Shown here in pieces: positions 1 to 5,551 of a DNA stretch of 6,126 bases. Each line of letters starts with the position of its first letter. The first letter of the stretch is position 1. The notes beneath the pieces are model-generated. The model ran no database searches and was not told the DNA's origin. It saw nothing but the letters and a program-made list of their open reading frames with translations. The position numbers and the translations under genes were made by a program. This DNA comes from Chamaesiphon sp. Its GTDB lineage: Bacteria; Cyanobacteriota; Cyanobacteriia; Cyanobacteriales; Chamaesiphonaceae. The stretch is taken from NCBI GenBank assembly GCA_020059425.1, contig JAGVCD010000174.1, positions 1 to 6,126 of the forward strand. Reading direction: 5' to 3'.

Positions 1-565
1 GCCGCTCCTTAGGTACTTGGGGAAAGATCGGGCTGTGTTCTACTTCCACATAGACCTGTTCTTGTAGCTGATAAATTCGCCAAACTTGGCCATCAAATCT
101 CCAAAATTCGGGGATTCCCAAGCTGGAATAGAACTGATTTTTGGCAATATCGGTGTGGGTAATGTCTACTTCTACTACTAAATCTGGCGGAGGATCTTGG
201 CTGAAATCTACTGTGCGACCTTTGACCAGCGGCTGATTTTGAATATAGTAAGCATTGTCCGGTTCGGCACCTTTTTTAAGATGCGGGTAGTTCATGGTGG
301 TGGAACCCATGGTTTTAAGACGCAGTCCCATTATTTCGATCAATGTCCGGATAAAGATATCGATCAAACTCCGCGAAAATTCATGTAATTCGGAAGGCAC
401 TGTAATTTCTAATACTCCATCGTCATAGGTGAGGCGGGCACGTCTTGAGTCAGGTAGTGCAGTCAGGATTTGGAGATATGCTTCCCACGATAGACTGCGC
501 AATACGACGCGCTGTTCGCCAGTGAACTGCATTTTAGTTTTCGGTTCTGGTGCGGCTATTACCAT
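1..565 (-). CDS. Uma2-family (DUF820) PD-(D/E)XK nuclease-like protein, C-terminus off the left edge
   Basis: An uninterrupted reading frame on the minus strand runs from ATG at 565 to the window edge, 188 residues read. The N-terminal half holds SWEAYLQILTALPDSRRARL and YDDGVLEITVP, then a helical stretch and EPDNAYYI (D103), all in the order expected of Uma2 proteins. The core is PPPDLVVEVD with D128 and E132, where the family's acidic active-site residues lie, followed by D139, K142 and LGIPEFWRFDG, the usual strand after the catalytic helix. A good Shine-Dalgarno AGGAGA sits 7 nt before the ATG and fixes the start; an in-frame ATG at 532 is the only near alternative. Uma2 proteins are numerous in cyanobacteria, have the restriction-endonuclease fold, and are of unsettled function; nuclease activity here is inferred from the fold. 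Only a short C-terminal tail should be missing. It is divergent from, and does not share a transcript with, the NACHT locus. Confidence 0.9.
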   Translation of the reverse strand, partial: MVIAAPEPKTKMQFTGEQRVVLRSLSWEAYLQILTALPDSRRARLTYDDGVLEITVPSELHEFSRSLIDIFIRTLIEIMGLRLKTMGSTTMNYPHLKKGAEPDNAYYIQNQPLVKGRTVDFSQDPPPDLVVEVDITHTDIAKNQFYSSLGIPEFWRFDGQVWRIYQLQEQVYVEVEHSPIFPQVPKER

Positions 566-722
566 CGATCGATCTCCTGGCAAAGAATACAAAGGTGACT
601 TGCTCTCATTGTAGATCTCAGTGGCGGGGTCAGGCTGAGTTTTTAGGTGATGATTCGGCTTTACACAGATTTATAAAATCATTAAGCGAGATGATATTTT
701 GATAGTTATATGAGACTGTATG

Positions 723-751
723 TTGATCGACTAAATAATCAGATATATTAT
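723..751 (+). promoter_or_regulatory. Candidate sigma70-type promoter of the adaptor-NACHT locus
   Basis: TTGATC at 723-728 (4 of 6 to TTGACA) is followed after 17 nt by TATTAT at 746-751 (5 of 6 to TATAAT), in an AT-rich stretch. Transcription would start near 758, about 30 nt before ATG 788. Other TATA-like hexamers overlap here (744-756), so the exact -10 is uncertain. The rest of 566-787 is the divergent intergenic region shared with the Uma2 gene; apart from this promoter and a possible minus-strand -10 (TACAAT, read from 613 to 608) I see no gene or structured element in it. Confidence 0.5.
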
Positions 752-787
752 ATATAGTGCTTTTACTAGCTCAATTTGAGTGATTTT

Positions 788-1282
788 ATGACAATTGATC
801 GACTTTCTCATCTCCAGAAGCAAATCAACCGTTACTACGAGCAAATTCAGGATCATGAGAATGCGCTTACAACAGCTCCACCAGGCGGCAAAGCTATCAT
901 CAAACAGAGAATTGAAGATGTAGCGAAAGACCTTGCTCCTGTAGAAGAAGAGTATTGGGTTTACTGGAAATCAAAAGGATCTCAACTGGAAATTGCGGAT
1001 GCTGATGCAGATATAATAACTGCTGAAATTGTAGAACAAGTAGAGATTCTACAGTACAAACCAACGGTTAAAAATAATGCAGCATTAGTCAAACTACTAA
1101 ATGAAATTAAAGCAGAATTAACCAAGCAGGAAATTCCTGGTTCGGGTAAGCTCAAAGCAGTAATTCCACTATTGCCTGGATTTTTATCTTATGAGTTGGA
1201 GTTGGATACAGAAGGGCTGTTACAACGGCTATTTCCGACATTTTCTAAGTTGGCGGCAAAACTAAAAAAGACCCTAGCCTAG
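788..1282 (+). CDS. Adaptor-like N-terminal domain of a NACHT system (free 164-aa form)
   Basis: This 164-residue ORF ends at TAG 1280-1282. Residues 1-60 look like a helical hairpin or coiled coil (MTIDRLSHLQKQINRYYEQ, then RIEDVAKDLAPVEEEYW). Residues 67-115 form two further helices, and residues 121-161 carry the distinctive block KLKAVIPLLPGFLSYELELD followed by TEGLLQRLFPTFSKLAAKLKK. As I recall, similar blocks occur at the N-terminus of, or just before, cyanobacterial NACHT/STAND proteins, so I read it as an effector-associated or TRADD-N-like adaptor domain; this is family resemblance, not proof. I chose ATG 788 over in-frame TTG 776, because the conserved-looking sequence begins at MTIDRLSHL and GAG at 778-780 is 7 nt upstream; neither start has a strong Shine-Dalgarno. 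The 3' end carries the A AAA AAG slippery heptamer in frame, so this ORF is probably also the N-terminal part of the NACHT protein that follows. Confidence 0.8.
   Translation: MTIDRLSHLQKQINRYYEQIQDHENALTTAPPGGKAIIKQRIEDVAKDLAPVEEEYWVYWKSKGSQLEIADADADIITAEIVEQVEILQYKPTVKNNAALVKLLNEIKAELTKQEIPGSGKLKAVIPLLPGFLSYELELDTEGLLQRLFPTFSKLAAKLKKTLA
1264..1270 (+). promoter_or_regulatory. Candidate -1 programmed ribosomal frameshift site (A AAA AAG)
   Basis: The adaptor frame reads gca aaa cta aaa aag acc cta gcc tag. The heptamer at 1264-1270 is A AAA AAG in X XXY YYZ phase, the same site used by E. coli dnaX. A -1 slip re-pairs both lysine tRNAs and continues gac cct agc cta gat, which is exactly the NACHT frame, open from 1249 to 3702. 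The zero-frame stop follows 9 nt after the heptamer. Stimulators are weak: a 4-pair hairpin GCCT/GGGC (1277-1280 with 1288-1291) 6 nt downstream, a possible 8-bp stem ATCGATCG/CGATCGAT (1296-1303 with 1332-1339), and no clear upstream Shine-Dalgarno. The six A's (1264-1269) could also cause RNA polymerase slippage with the same outcome. Confidence 0.6.
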
Positions 1283-3702
1283 ATCGAGGGCAAGAATCGA
1301 TCGCACACAACATACACCAAATCGACTGGCTCGATCGATCGCGCCAACTCCTCAAAGCCCAGAAATACCTCACCACCAACCGCCTCCTCAAAGAATCCAA
1401 CCGCAAAATCGATGATATTAACGTAGGACTAGTCGAGCGGAAAGAACGCCCAAAAATGAAGGAGGTGGAAGACGCAGCGCAGGGTTCTCAGATATATCAT
1501 CCAGTCGAATATATTGATACGAAACGCTTCGAGCATGAGGCATTTCTCGCCGAAGTGGTGGGAAAACCTGCTGGGGGCAAACATATCGCGATTATTGGCG
1601 AACCTGGTGCGGGTAAGACTACCATCCTGACTAAAATCGGTGCATGGCTGATTCAGCAAGCCGAGCAACAACCGCCAGCACCATTGGTAGTAGCATGGAT
1701 ATCGCTAGCAGATGTCGGAGATAACTCACTAGAAAAATATATCAAGAAAAAATGGCTCAAAAAAGTTTGCGAAGATAATTTTGATGCAGCTTGGGAAGAC
1801 TGGAAAAAATTGCGCCAGCAGTGGCGGGTATGGCTGTTATTGGATGGTTTGGATGAAATGTCTGGCGATGCTTTGGCGGCGATTCATCGCGATTTGGGAC
1901 AGGCTTGGGCGCAGAATTTGCGGGTGGTAATGACTTGTCGGCTCAATCAGTGGGAAACTGCTGCGGGTGGTAATATTCTGACGAATAGCTTTGATGTCTA
2001 TCGCACGCTGGACTATAGCTATCAAACGAGTCAGGGTGAAGACCAAGTAAAGGAGTTTATTAGCAAGTGGTTTGCCGACGATGAAAAAGTAGCTACCCAG
2101 ATTCGCACAGAGTTGGATGCTCCAGGCAAGGAACGGATTAAGGATTTGGTGAAGAATCCGCTCCGATTGACGCTATTGTGTGCGTCTTGGGAAAAAGATA
2201 ACCAAGCTCTACCAGAGATGCAAGCCGATTTGTATCGGGGGTTTGTGAATTATCTGTATAAGTGGAAGGCGGCGGAGTTTTCAGATGAAGTAAAACTCAG
2301 ACAAGAACTAGATCTAGCTCTGAGGGAACTGGCAAAAGCGGGTTTGAATCGACAACCGATTAATGATGGCGCAGTCAGACGGTTTCGCTTTACAGCTTCG
2401 GAAATTAGCGAGTTATGGAAAGATTTACCGGATACGTTGCTACCCGCTGCGAAGAATTTGGGCTGGTTGAATGTGGTGGGTGAGGAATCAGGGGAAGCTG
2501 TATATGCTTTTTACCATCCGACGTTTCAGGAATATTTTGCGGCTTGCAGTATCGATGATTGGGATTATTTTTTACCAAGGGCACATATTGATCGACCTGT
2601 TCCTTGTCAGGGTGAAGATATTCCAACTTATCGAGCATTTGAGCAAGAATGGCGACAGGTAATTTTGTTCTGGATGGGGCACAAAAATGAGATCATAACA
2701 GATACACTCAAGGAAGAATTTATCAAGAGGCTGACTGATTTTCAGGGACGAGAGGGGAAATTCTACTTTTATCGAGCTTATATTATGGCAGCGATTGTTG
2801 TAGGTGAGTTCAAGTCTTCTCAACAGGCTGAATCGATCGTTGGACAGATTATCGAATTTGCATTTGGACGTTTCAATTCAGAGAAAAATCAGTGGGAGGG
2901 TTATTTAGAGTCGATTGAATCTTTGGCGAGAGCAACAATACCTTTTACTCATAGAAAATATGCGATCAAAAGTTTAGAGGTTCTTCTCGAACAAAATAAT
3001 TCAAACAATAATAAACTCTATGAAATAAGAGAAATTTTAAATAACATCACTTCTTTTCATGAAAAAATAGTCGAGGAAGATATCAGGGAACCGAGTGATT
3101 CAATCTATTATGAACGACCTGGTTCTCGAAGTGATGAATCAATTAATCAAAAAACTGAAGATGCGATTACCATTCTTCAAAAAAGTTCTGATTGCAACCC
3201 ATTCAACCCTGATAAACTGCATTGGGCAATTGATACATTAGCTAGATCTACGGGTAATCAAAAAACGATCAAGGCTTTGATTACTTTTCTTGGACAAGGC
3301 AATCATCGTAGTAGTTTTTATCGTCCTGGTACTATTGCTGGTACTGATACTTATGGATATCAGGCCGCATTGGCTTTAGGCAAAGTTGCCGTAGGAAATA
3401 AGTTAGCGATCATTGATTTAATAGATCTCTTAAAGAATGACAAAGTGAATCATAATATATGCTTCAATGTTTATATAGCTATCTATAAAATTGTTACTAA
3501 ATCAGAAATGTTTTTGGTTATTGAAAACATTAAAGGGTACATCATACAAGGATCTTACAAGTCCAATCCTCATAGATTTAATAAATGCTACATGATTGTT
3601 TTTCAATATACTCAATTTCTTACCTATCCAGAGTTTTATAAAGCATGGCACCAGCGTCAAGATTCAGCTTCTCTAAACCTCAAATTTTTCAAGGATGACT
3701 AA
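1270..3702 (+). CDS. NACHT (STAND) NTPase with HEAT-like C-terminal region, expressed by -1 frameshift from the adaptor ORF
   Basis: The frame is open from 1249 (after TAA 1246-1248) to TAA 3700-3702. The first ATG is 1456 (748 residues), but the 62 codons before it already encode a linker that looks conserved (HNIHQIDWLDRSRQLL, then LTTN and VGLVERKERPK), with no ATG, GTG or TTG; I therefore begin the entry at the -1 frameshift point. Numbered from ATG 1456: Walker A GEPGAGKT 48-55; Walker B WLLLDGLDE 126-134; sensor-like RVVMTCRLNQW 156-166; NPLRLTLLC 234-242, typical of the NACHT helical region; winged-helix end YHPTFQEYFAA 353-363; then DDWDYFLPRAHIDRPVPCQGE; and from about 585 degenerate HEAT-like helices (HWAIDTLARSTGNQ; YQAALALGKVAVGN). 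The -1 fusion is 971 residues, adding 223 to these numbers. NACHT NTPases oligomerise on sensing a ligand, and bacterial ones act in antiphage defence; the HEAT-like part is the likely sensor. No nuclease, TIR or membrane effector domain is visible, so the N-terminal adaptor probably recruits or is the output. A pipeline would probably call 1456-3702, or a frameshifted pseudogene. Confidence 0.9.
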   Translation, partial: DPSLDRGQESIAHNIHQIDWLDRSRQLLKAQKYLTTNRLLKESNRKIDDINVGLVERKERPKMKEVEDAAQGSQIYHPVEYIDTKRFEHEAFLAEVVGKPAGGKHIAIIGEPGAGKTTILTKIGAWLIQQAEQQPPAPLVVAWISLADVGDNSLEKYIKKKWLKKVCEDNFDAAWEDWKKLRQQWRVWLLLDGLDEMSGDALAAIHRDLGQAWAQNLRVVMTCRLNQWETAAGGNILTNSFDVYRTLDYSYQTSQGEDQVKEFISKWFADDEKVATQIRTELDAPGKERIKDLVKNPLRLTLLCASWEKDNQALPEMQADLYRGFVNYLYKWKAAEFSDEVKLRQELDLALRELAKAGLNRQPINDGAVRRFRFTASEISELWKDLPDTLLPAAKNLGWLNVVGEESGEAVYAFYHPTFQEYFAACSIDDWDYFLPRAHIDRPVPCQGEDIPTYRAFEQEWRQVILFWMGHKNEIITDTLKEEFIKRLTDFQGREGKFYFYRAYIMAAIVVGEFKSSQQAESIVGQIIEFAFGRFNSEKNQWEGYLESIESLARATIPFTHRKYAIKSLEVLLEQNNSNNNKLYEIREILNNITSFHEKIVEEDIREPSDSIYYERPGSRSDESINQKTEDAITILQKSSDCNPFNPDKLHWAIDTLARSTGNQKTIKALITFLGQGNHRSSFYRPGTIAGTDTYGYQAALALGKVAVGNKLAIIDLIDLLKNDKVNHNICFNVYIAIYKIVTKSEMFLVIENIKGYIIQGSYKSNPHRFNKCYMIVFQYTQFLTYPEFYKAWHQRQDSASLNLKFFKDD

Positions 3703-3765
3703 ATTAACCCCACCCCTCCAAGCAGATTCAAATCATCTGGCCCACCAGCACCGATAATATTTCCG

Positions 3766-3829
3766 ATGCCCTCCCCCAGAACAAGAGAACTTAGTAGCAG
3801 CGATTTGCAGTGCGATTCTCCATTTTACT
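3766..3829. repeat. 64-bp direct repeat, copy 1, left of the TA cassette
   Basis: It begins ATGCCCTCCCCCAGA and ends near TTTTACT. It matches 4570-4633 at 59 of 64 positions with no gaps. A GAGAA/TTCTC inverted pair (3785-3789 with 3816-3820) is preserved in both copies, suggesting an RNA or DNA structure. It lies in the 172-nt gap between the end of the NACHT gene and the end of the minus-strand toxin gene; I see no convincing terminator there. Confidence 0.85.
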
Positions 3830-3874
3830 AAAAATAAGTTATGGGGTTAGCTATGGATTCAAGCTCGATCGACT

Positions 3875-4237
3875 TTATTCCAAATTAAAATTAAATAGCT
3901 TCTTCATTGCTTCCATCACCTTATCAGAATCAGCTTCACCCAAATGACCAATTCGCCTCACAATTAAGGAATAATCCAGAGTAAACAATTTCATCCGCAC
4001 GATCAATTCAGCTTTCAATCCAGCCAATGACAGATCAGAAATATTCACATCCAACGCCCAAGGTTGATGAGTCGCCGTGGTAATCATTGCCATCACGCCT
4101 TTACGCATCTGGTTATTAAATATACCTGCATCCGACAGGACTAAAGCAGGTCTGCGTTTAGTTGCAACACTATCTGTAAAAGGAAAAGGTACAACGACAA
4201 CATCGAACTGGTTATAAATCTTGGTAGGCGAACTCAT
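3875..4237 (-). CDS. PemK/MazF-family type II toxin (probable endoribonuclease)
   Basis: A complete 120-residue protein. The N-terminus QFDVVVVPFPFTDSVATKRRPALVLS (residues 10-35) is the hallmark MazF/PemK strand pair, with R29-P30 at the position of the conserved active-site arginine-proline; ITTATHQPW (52-60) supplies the second conserved strand with its threonines, and LIVRMKLFTLD (78-88) the later strand. Length is normal for the family (about 110-120). MazF-like toxins cut mRNA in the cytoplasm and are held inactive by a co-expressed antitoxin. The ATG overlaps the 3' end of the antitoxin gene by 26 nt and has no strong Shine-Dalgarno, so translation is probably coupled to the antitoxin. 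The reading frame shows no sign of damage. The pair sits between two 64-bp direct repeats and is transcribed towards the NACHT gene. Confidence 0.88.
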   Translation of the reverse strand: MSSPTKIYNQFDVVVVPFPFTDSVATKRRPALVLSDAGIFNNQMRKGVMAMITTATHQPWALDVNISDLSLAGLKAELIVRMKLFTLDYSLIVRRIGHLGEADSDKVMEAMKKLFNFNLE

Positions 4238-4493
4238 CTGCTGCGGACCCCCATTCAGTCATCAAAGAAGAAATACTAACTAAATATTCTGGGCTAGGAG
4301 GATCGATCGATTGATTTTCAACGGGAACATCATTAGCCAAAGACAGACGATGCTCATTCCGAGGAGCCACACTATCAGGCACGCCATTATCTAAGATAAT
4401 TACTTCTACTGATGCACCGATCGGCAATGGTAATTCCGATCCGATCTCCAAACCATTTTCAGTGACGATCGCATCAACTTTATAAGCATTCAT
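4212..4493 (-). CDS. Antitoxin of the PemK/MazF-like pair
   Basis: A complete 93-residue acidic protein directly upstream of, and overlapping, the toxin gene. Residues 5-34 (KVDAIVTENGLEIGSELPLPIGASVEVIIL) have the strand pattern of cyanobacterial MazE/AbrB-like or related antitoxins, with the familiar 'G..VEVIIL' close. Residues 35-65 look disordered. The C-terminus (SLMTEWGSAADEFAYQDL, 76-93) is the short acidic-aromatic helix that in such antitoxins wraps the toxin. A strong Shine-Dalgarno AGGAG (plus-strand CTCCT 4502-4506) lies 8 nt before the ATG, so it should be translated well, as expected of an antitoxin made in excess. It is recognised by pattern and partner; I cannot name a precise family. 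It probably autoregulates its promoter. Confidence 0.82.
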   Translation of the reverse strand: MNAYKVDAIVTENGLEIGSELPLPIGASVEVIILDNGVPDSVAPRNEHRLSLANDVPVENQSIDPPSPEYLVSISSLMTEWGSAADEFAYQDL

Positions 4494-4522
4494 CGATCCG
4501 GCTCCTAACTATCTGTTTCGTA

Positions 4523-4528
4523 ATTATA
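4523..4528 (-). promoter_or_regulatory. Candidate -10 box of the PemK/MazF-like TA operon
   Basis: The minus strand reads a perfect TATAAT here. Transcription would start near 4516, giving a 5' leader of about 22 nt that carries the AGGAG of the antitoxin gene. No good -35 hexamer lies at 16-18 nt spacing, so the promoter may need an activator or another element. It lies between the antitoxin start and copy 2 of the direct repeat. Confidence 0.45.
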
Positions 4529-4569
4529 AACCAGCTTCAAGCCACATAGAGTTAGAGAATCTACTCCCA

Positions 4570-4633
4570 ATGCCCTCCCCCAGAGCAAGAGAACTTAGTA
4601 GCAGCGATTTGGAGTGCGATTCTCTGTCTTACT
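4570..4633. repeat. 64-bp direct repeat, copy 2, right of the TA cassette
   Basis: Same orientation as 3766-3829, offset exactly 804 bp, with five substitutions and no indels. Together they bracket the toxin-antitoxin pair and its promoter. The whole gap 4494-4811 (318 nt) holds the TA promoter, this repeat, a candidate HigBA promoter and the broken 5' end of the HigB-like gene; nothing else is apparent. Confidence 0.85.
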
Positions 4634-4687
4634 GAGAGTCAAAGTCAATCTGGGTTTACCTCATTTATCAAAGAAAATGCTACTCGA

Positions 4688-4716
4688 TCGACAGCATCAT
4701 ATGTATGTGATATAAG
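4688..4716 (+). promoter_or_regulatory. Candidate promoter of the HigBA-like pair
   Basis: TCGACA (4688-4693, one mismatch to TTGACA), 17 nt, then TATAAG (4711-4716, one mismatch to TATAAT). The start would fall near 4723, that is, inside the remnant of the toxin's N-terminal coding sequence. If real, it makes a transcript suited only to the downstream ATG 4812. Confidence 0.4.
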
Positions 4717-4787
4717 AGATTATTTTTCACAGCGAATTTGAAGAGTGGTTTTTTGCCGAGGATCTGGAAGTGCAGACATCGTTGGCG
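4716..4787 (+). pseudogene. Remnant of the N-terminal coding part of the HigB-like toxin
   Basis: In the same frame as the toxin ORF at 4812, the 24 codons here read EIIFHSEFEEWFFAEDLE followed by VQTSLA, matching the usual start of HigB proteins (typically M-W-E-...-F...EFEEWF). The codon before it is a stop (TAA 4713-4715) where a Met-Trp start would be expected, and TAG follows at 4788-4790. There is no ATG in the segment; the only alternatives are GTG 4770 and TTG 4782, both blocked by the TAG. The 5' end of the gene is therefore disabled. Confidence 0.7.
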
Positions 4788-4809
4788 TAGCCTCTCCCGT
4801 GGAGAATCG
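4781..4809. repeat. Small GTTGGCGTAGCC repeat inserted in the HigB-like gene
   Basis: It begins GTTGGCGTAGCC and ends GAATCG, 29 bp. It contains a perfect 5-bp hairpin TCTCC-CGT-GGAGA (4793-4805). It interrupts the toxin frame between VQTS and MVLDILEE, carries the in-frame TAG 4788-4790, and supplies GGAGA 6 nt before ATG 4812. A diverged relative (23 of 29 identical) lies at 5597-5625. Sequences of this look are scattered through cyanobacterial genomes. Confidence 0.65.
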
Positions 4810-4811
4810 CG

Positions 4812-5066
4812 ATGGTACTTGATATCCTCGAAGAGCAAGGAGCCGCTTTGGGTCGCCCTTACGTTGACACCATCAAGGGTTCAGCGTTTACCAACATGAA
4901 AGAACTCCGAGTACAGTATGATGGCAATCCCTACCGCATCCTTTTTGCCTTCGACCCCCAACGCCAAGCCGTTTTACTAATAGGGGGCAATAAAAGAGGC
5001 GATAAACGCTGGTATGAGAAGAATAACCCGATCGCAGACCAACGATTTGCAGAGTGTTTAGCATAA
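4812..5066 (+). CDS. HigB-like (RelE/ParE superfamily) toxin, 5'-truncated
   Basis: 84 residues from ATG 4812 to TAA 5064-5066. LGRPYVDTIKGS (13-24), NMKELRVQYDGNPYRILFAFDP (28-49), AVLLIGGNKRGDKRWYEK (53-70) and NPIAD (72-76) are the standard blocks of Gp49-like/HigB toxins, which cut mRNA on the ribosome. Family members are usually about 110-120 residues; this one lacks the first 25-30, whose remains are readable in frame at 4716-4787. The present ATG has a good Shine-Dalgarno (GGAGA, 6 nt away), but that motif belongs to an inserted repeat and lies in a small hairpin. So the gene is either a pseudogene or makes a shortened toxin without its first strand and helix; loss of activity is more likely. 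It is 21 nt upstream of the HigA-like antitoxin gene, the toxin-first order typical of higBA. Confidence 0.8.
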   Translation: MVLDILEEQGAALGRPYVDTIKGSAFTNMKELRVQYDGNPYRILFAFDPQRQAVLLIGGNKRGDKRWYEKNNPIADQRFAECLA

Positions 5067-5087
5067 AACAAATGATGGTGAATTACT

Positions 5088-5351
5088 ATGACTCGTCAAC
5101 ACAGAACCTACAAACAAATTAAACAAGAATTCTCTCCAGAAATGCGGGCAGGAATTAGTGCTGGAGCCGATCAAATCCGAACCGAGTTGAAAATCATCAG
5201 TACGGTTCGTCAAGCCGCTGGACTTACCCAAGAAGAGTTAGCAGATTTATTAGAGGTTCGACAATCCTATATATCTCAGGTCGAAGCTAGAGAGAATATT
5301 ACTCTCACTACACTGATTAGCACGATCGCGGCCATGGGAGGATCGATCTGA
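5088..5351 (+). CDS. HigA-like XRE-family antitoxin, C-terminus lost to a frameshift
   Basis: 87 residues. Residues 36-83 form an XRE/Cro helix-turn-helix: IISTVRQAAGLTQEELADLL then VRQSYISQVEARENITLTTL, with the recognition helix around RQSYISQVE. HigA proteins bind and neutralise HigB and repress their own promoter. The frame stops at TGA 5349-5351 just after AAMGGSI, but the sequence from GAT 5345 in the -1 frame reads DLTVNFPEKPSVQFPQIE and continues for 28 codons to TAG 5429-5431. 'Gly-Gly-x-(L)-x-(V)-x-F-P' is the normal end of HigA-type proteins, so one base has probably been lost near GGATCGATCTG (for example from GGATCGGATCTG). The DNA-binding domain is intact, so repression may persist. 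The upstream Shine-Dalgarno is weak (GGTG), suggesting coupling to the toxin gene. Confidence 0.85.
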   Translation: MTRQHRTYKQIKQEFSPEMRAGISAGADQIRTELKIISTVRQAAGLTQEELADLLEVRQSYISQVEARENITLTTLISTIAAMGGSI

Positions 5352-5431
5352 CAGTCAACTTTCCAGAAAAACCCTCCGTCCAATTCCCACAAATTGAAAC
5401 ATCATTCCTTCGTAATAGGCAAGAATCATAG
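5345..5431 (+). pseudogene. Out-of-frame C-terminal tail of the HigA-like gene
   Basis: 28 codons ending at TAG 5429-5431, in the -1 frame relative to 5088-5351, encoding DLTVNFPEKPSV and QFPQIETSFLRNRQES. It joins to the antitoxin if one base is added near 5343-5345. The remaining gap 5432-5551 shows no recognisable gene; a short open stretch there (TPTLDERWKSSKGSV) resembles nothing I know. Confidence 0.6.
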
Positions 5432-5551
5432 TCAAGGTCAATCGATCTCAATTTGGCAACTCCAACGCTAGACGAACGCTGGAAATCTTCAAAAGGTTCT
5501 GTTACCCGCTGCTACGATCTTCTGAATCAGCTATTTCGCTCGTAGATCCTG

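Noticed and set aside
197..614. Two plus-strand ORFs (197-388 and 429-614)
   Set aside because: They lie antisense inside the intact Uma2 frame, have no recognisable motifs and no Shine-Dalgarno.
776..787. TTG 776 as start of the adaptor ORF
   Set aside because: It adds only MSDF, lacks a better Shine-Dalgarno, and MTIDRLSHL from ATG 788 looks like the natural N-terminus; not excluded.
1296..1341. GATCGATC clusters as specific operator sites
   Set aside because: The same tetramer run recurs throughout the window, inside and outside genes, as in HIP1-rich cyanobacterial genomes, so local pairing is weak evidence.
1439..1458. ATG 1456 as the true NACHT start with GGAAAG (1439-1444) as Shine-Dalgarno
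   Set aside because: The spacing is long (11 nt), and the 62 codons upstream in the same frame look like conserved family sequence, so this start would discard real protein. It may serve as a minor internal start.
1429..2823. Minus-strand and second-frame ORFs inside the NACHT gene (1429-1671, 1837-2046, 2405-2638, 2471-2662, 2572-2823)
   Set aside because: They are shadows of a well-supported coding frame and show no protein-like motifs.
3766..4633. CRISPR array or transposon ends from the repeated 64-bp unit
   Set aside because: There are only two copies, direct and 804 bp apart, with no spacers, no transposase and no terminal inverted repeats.
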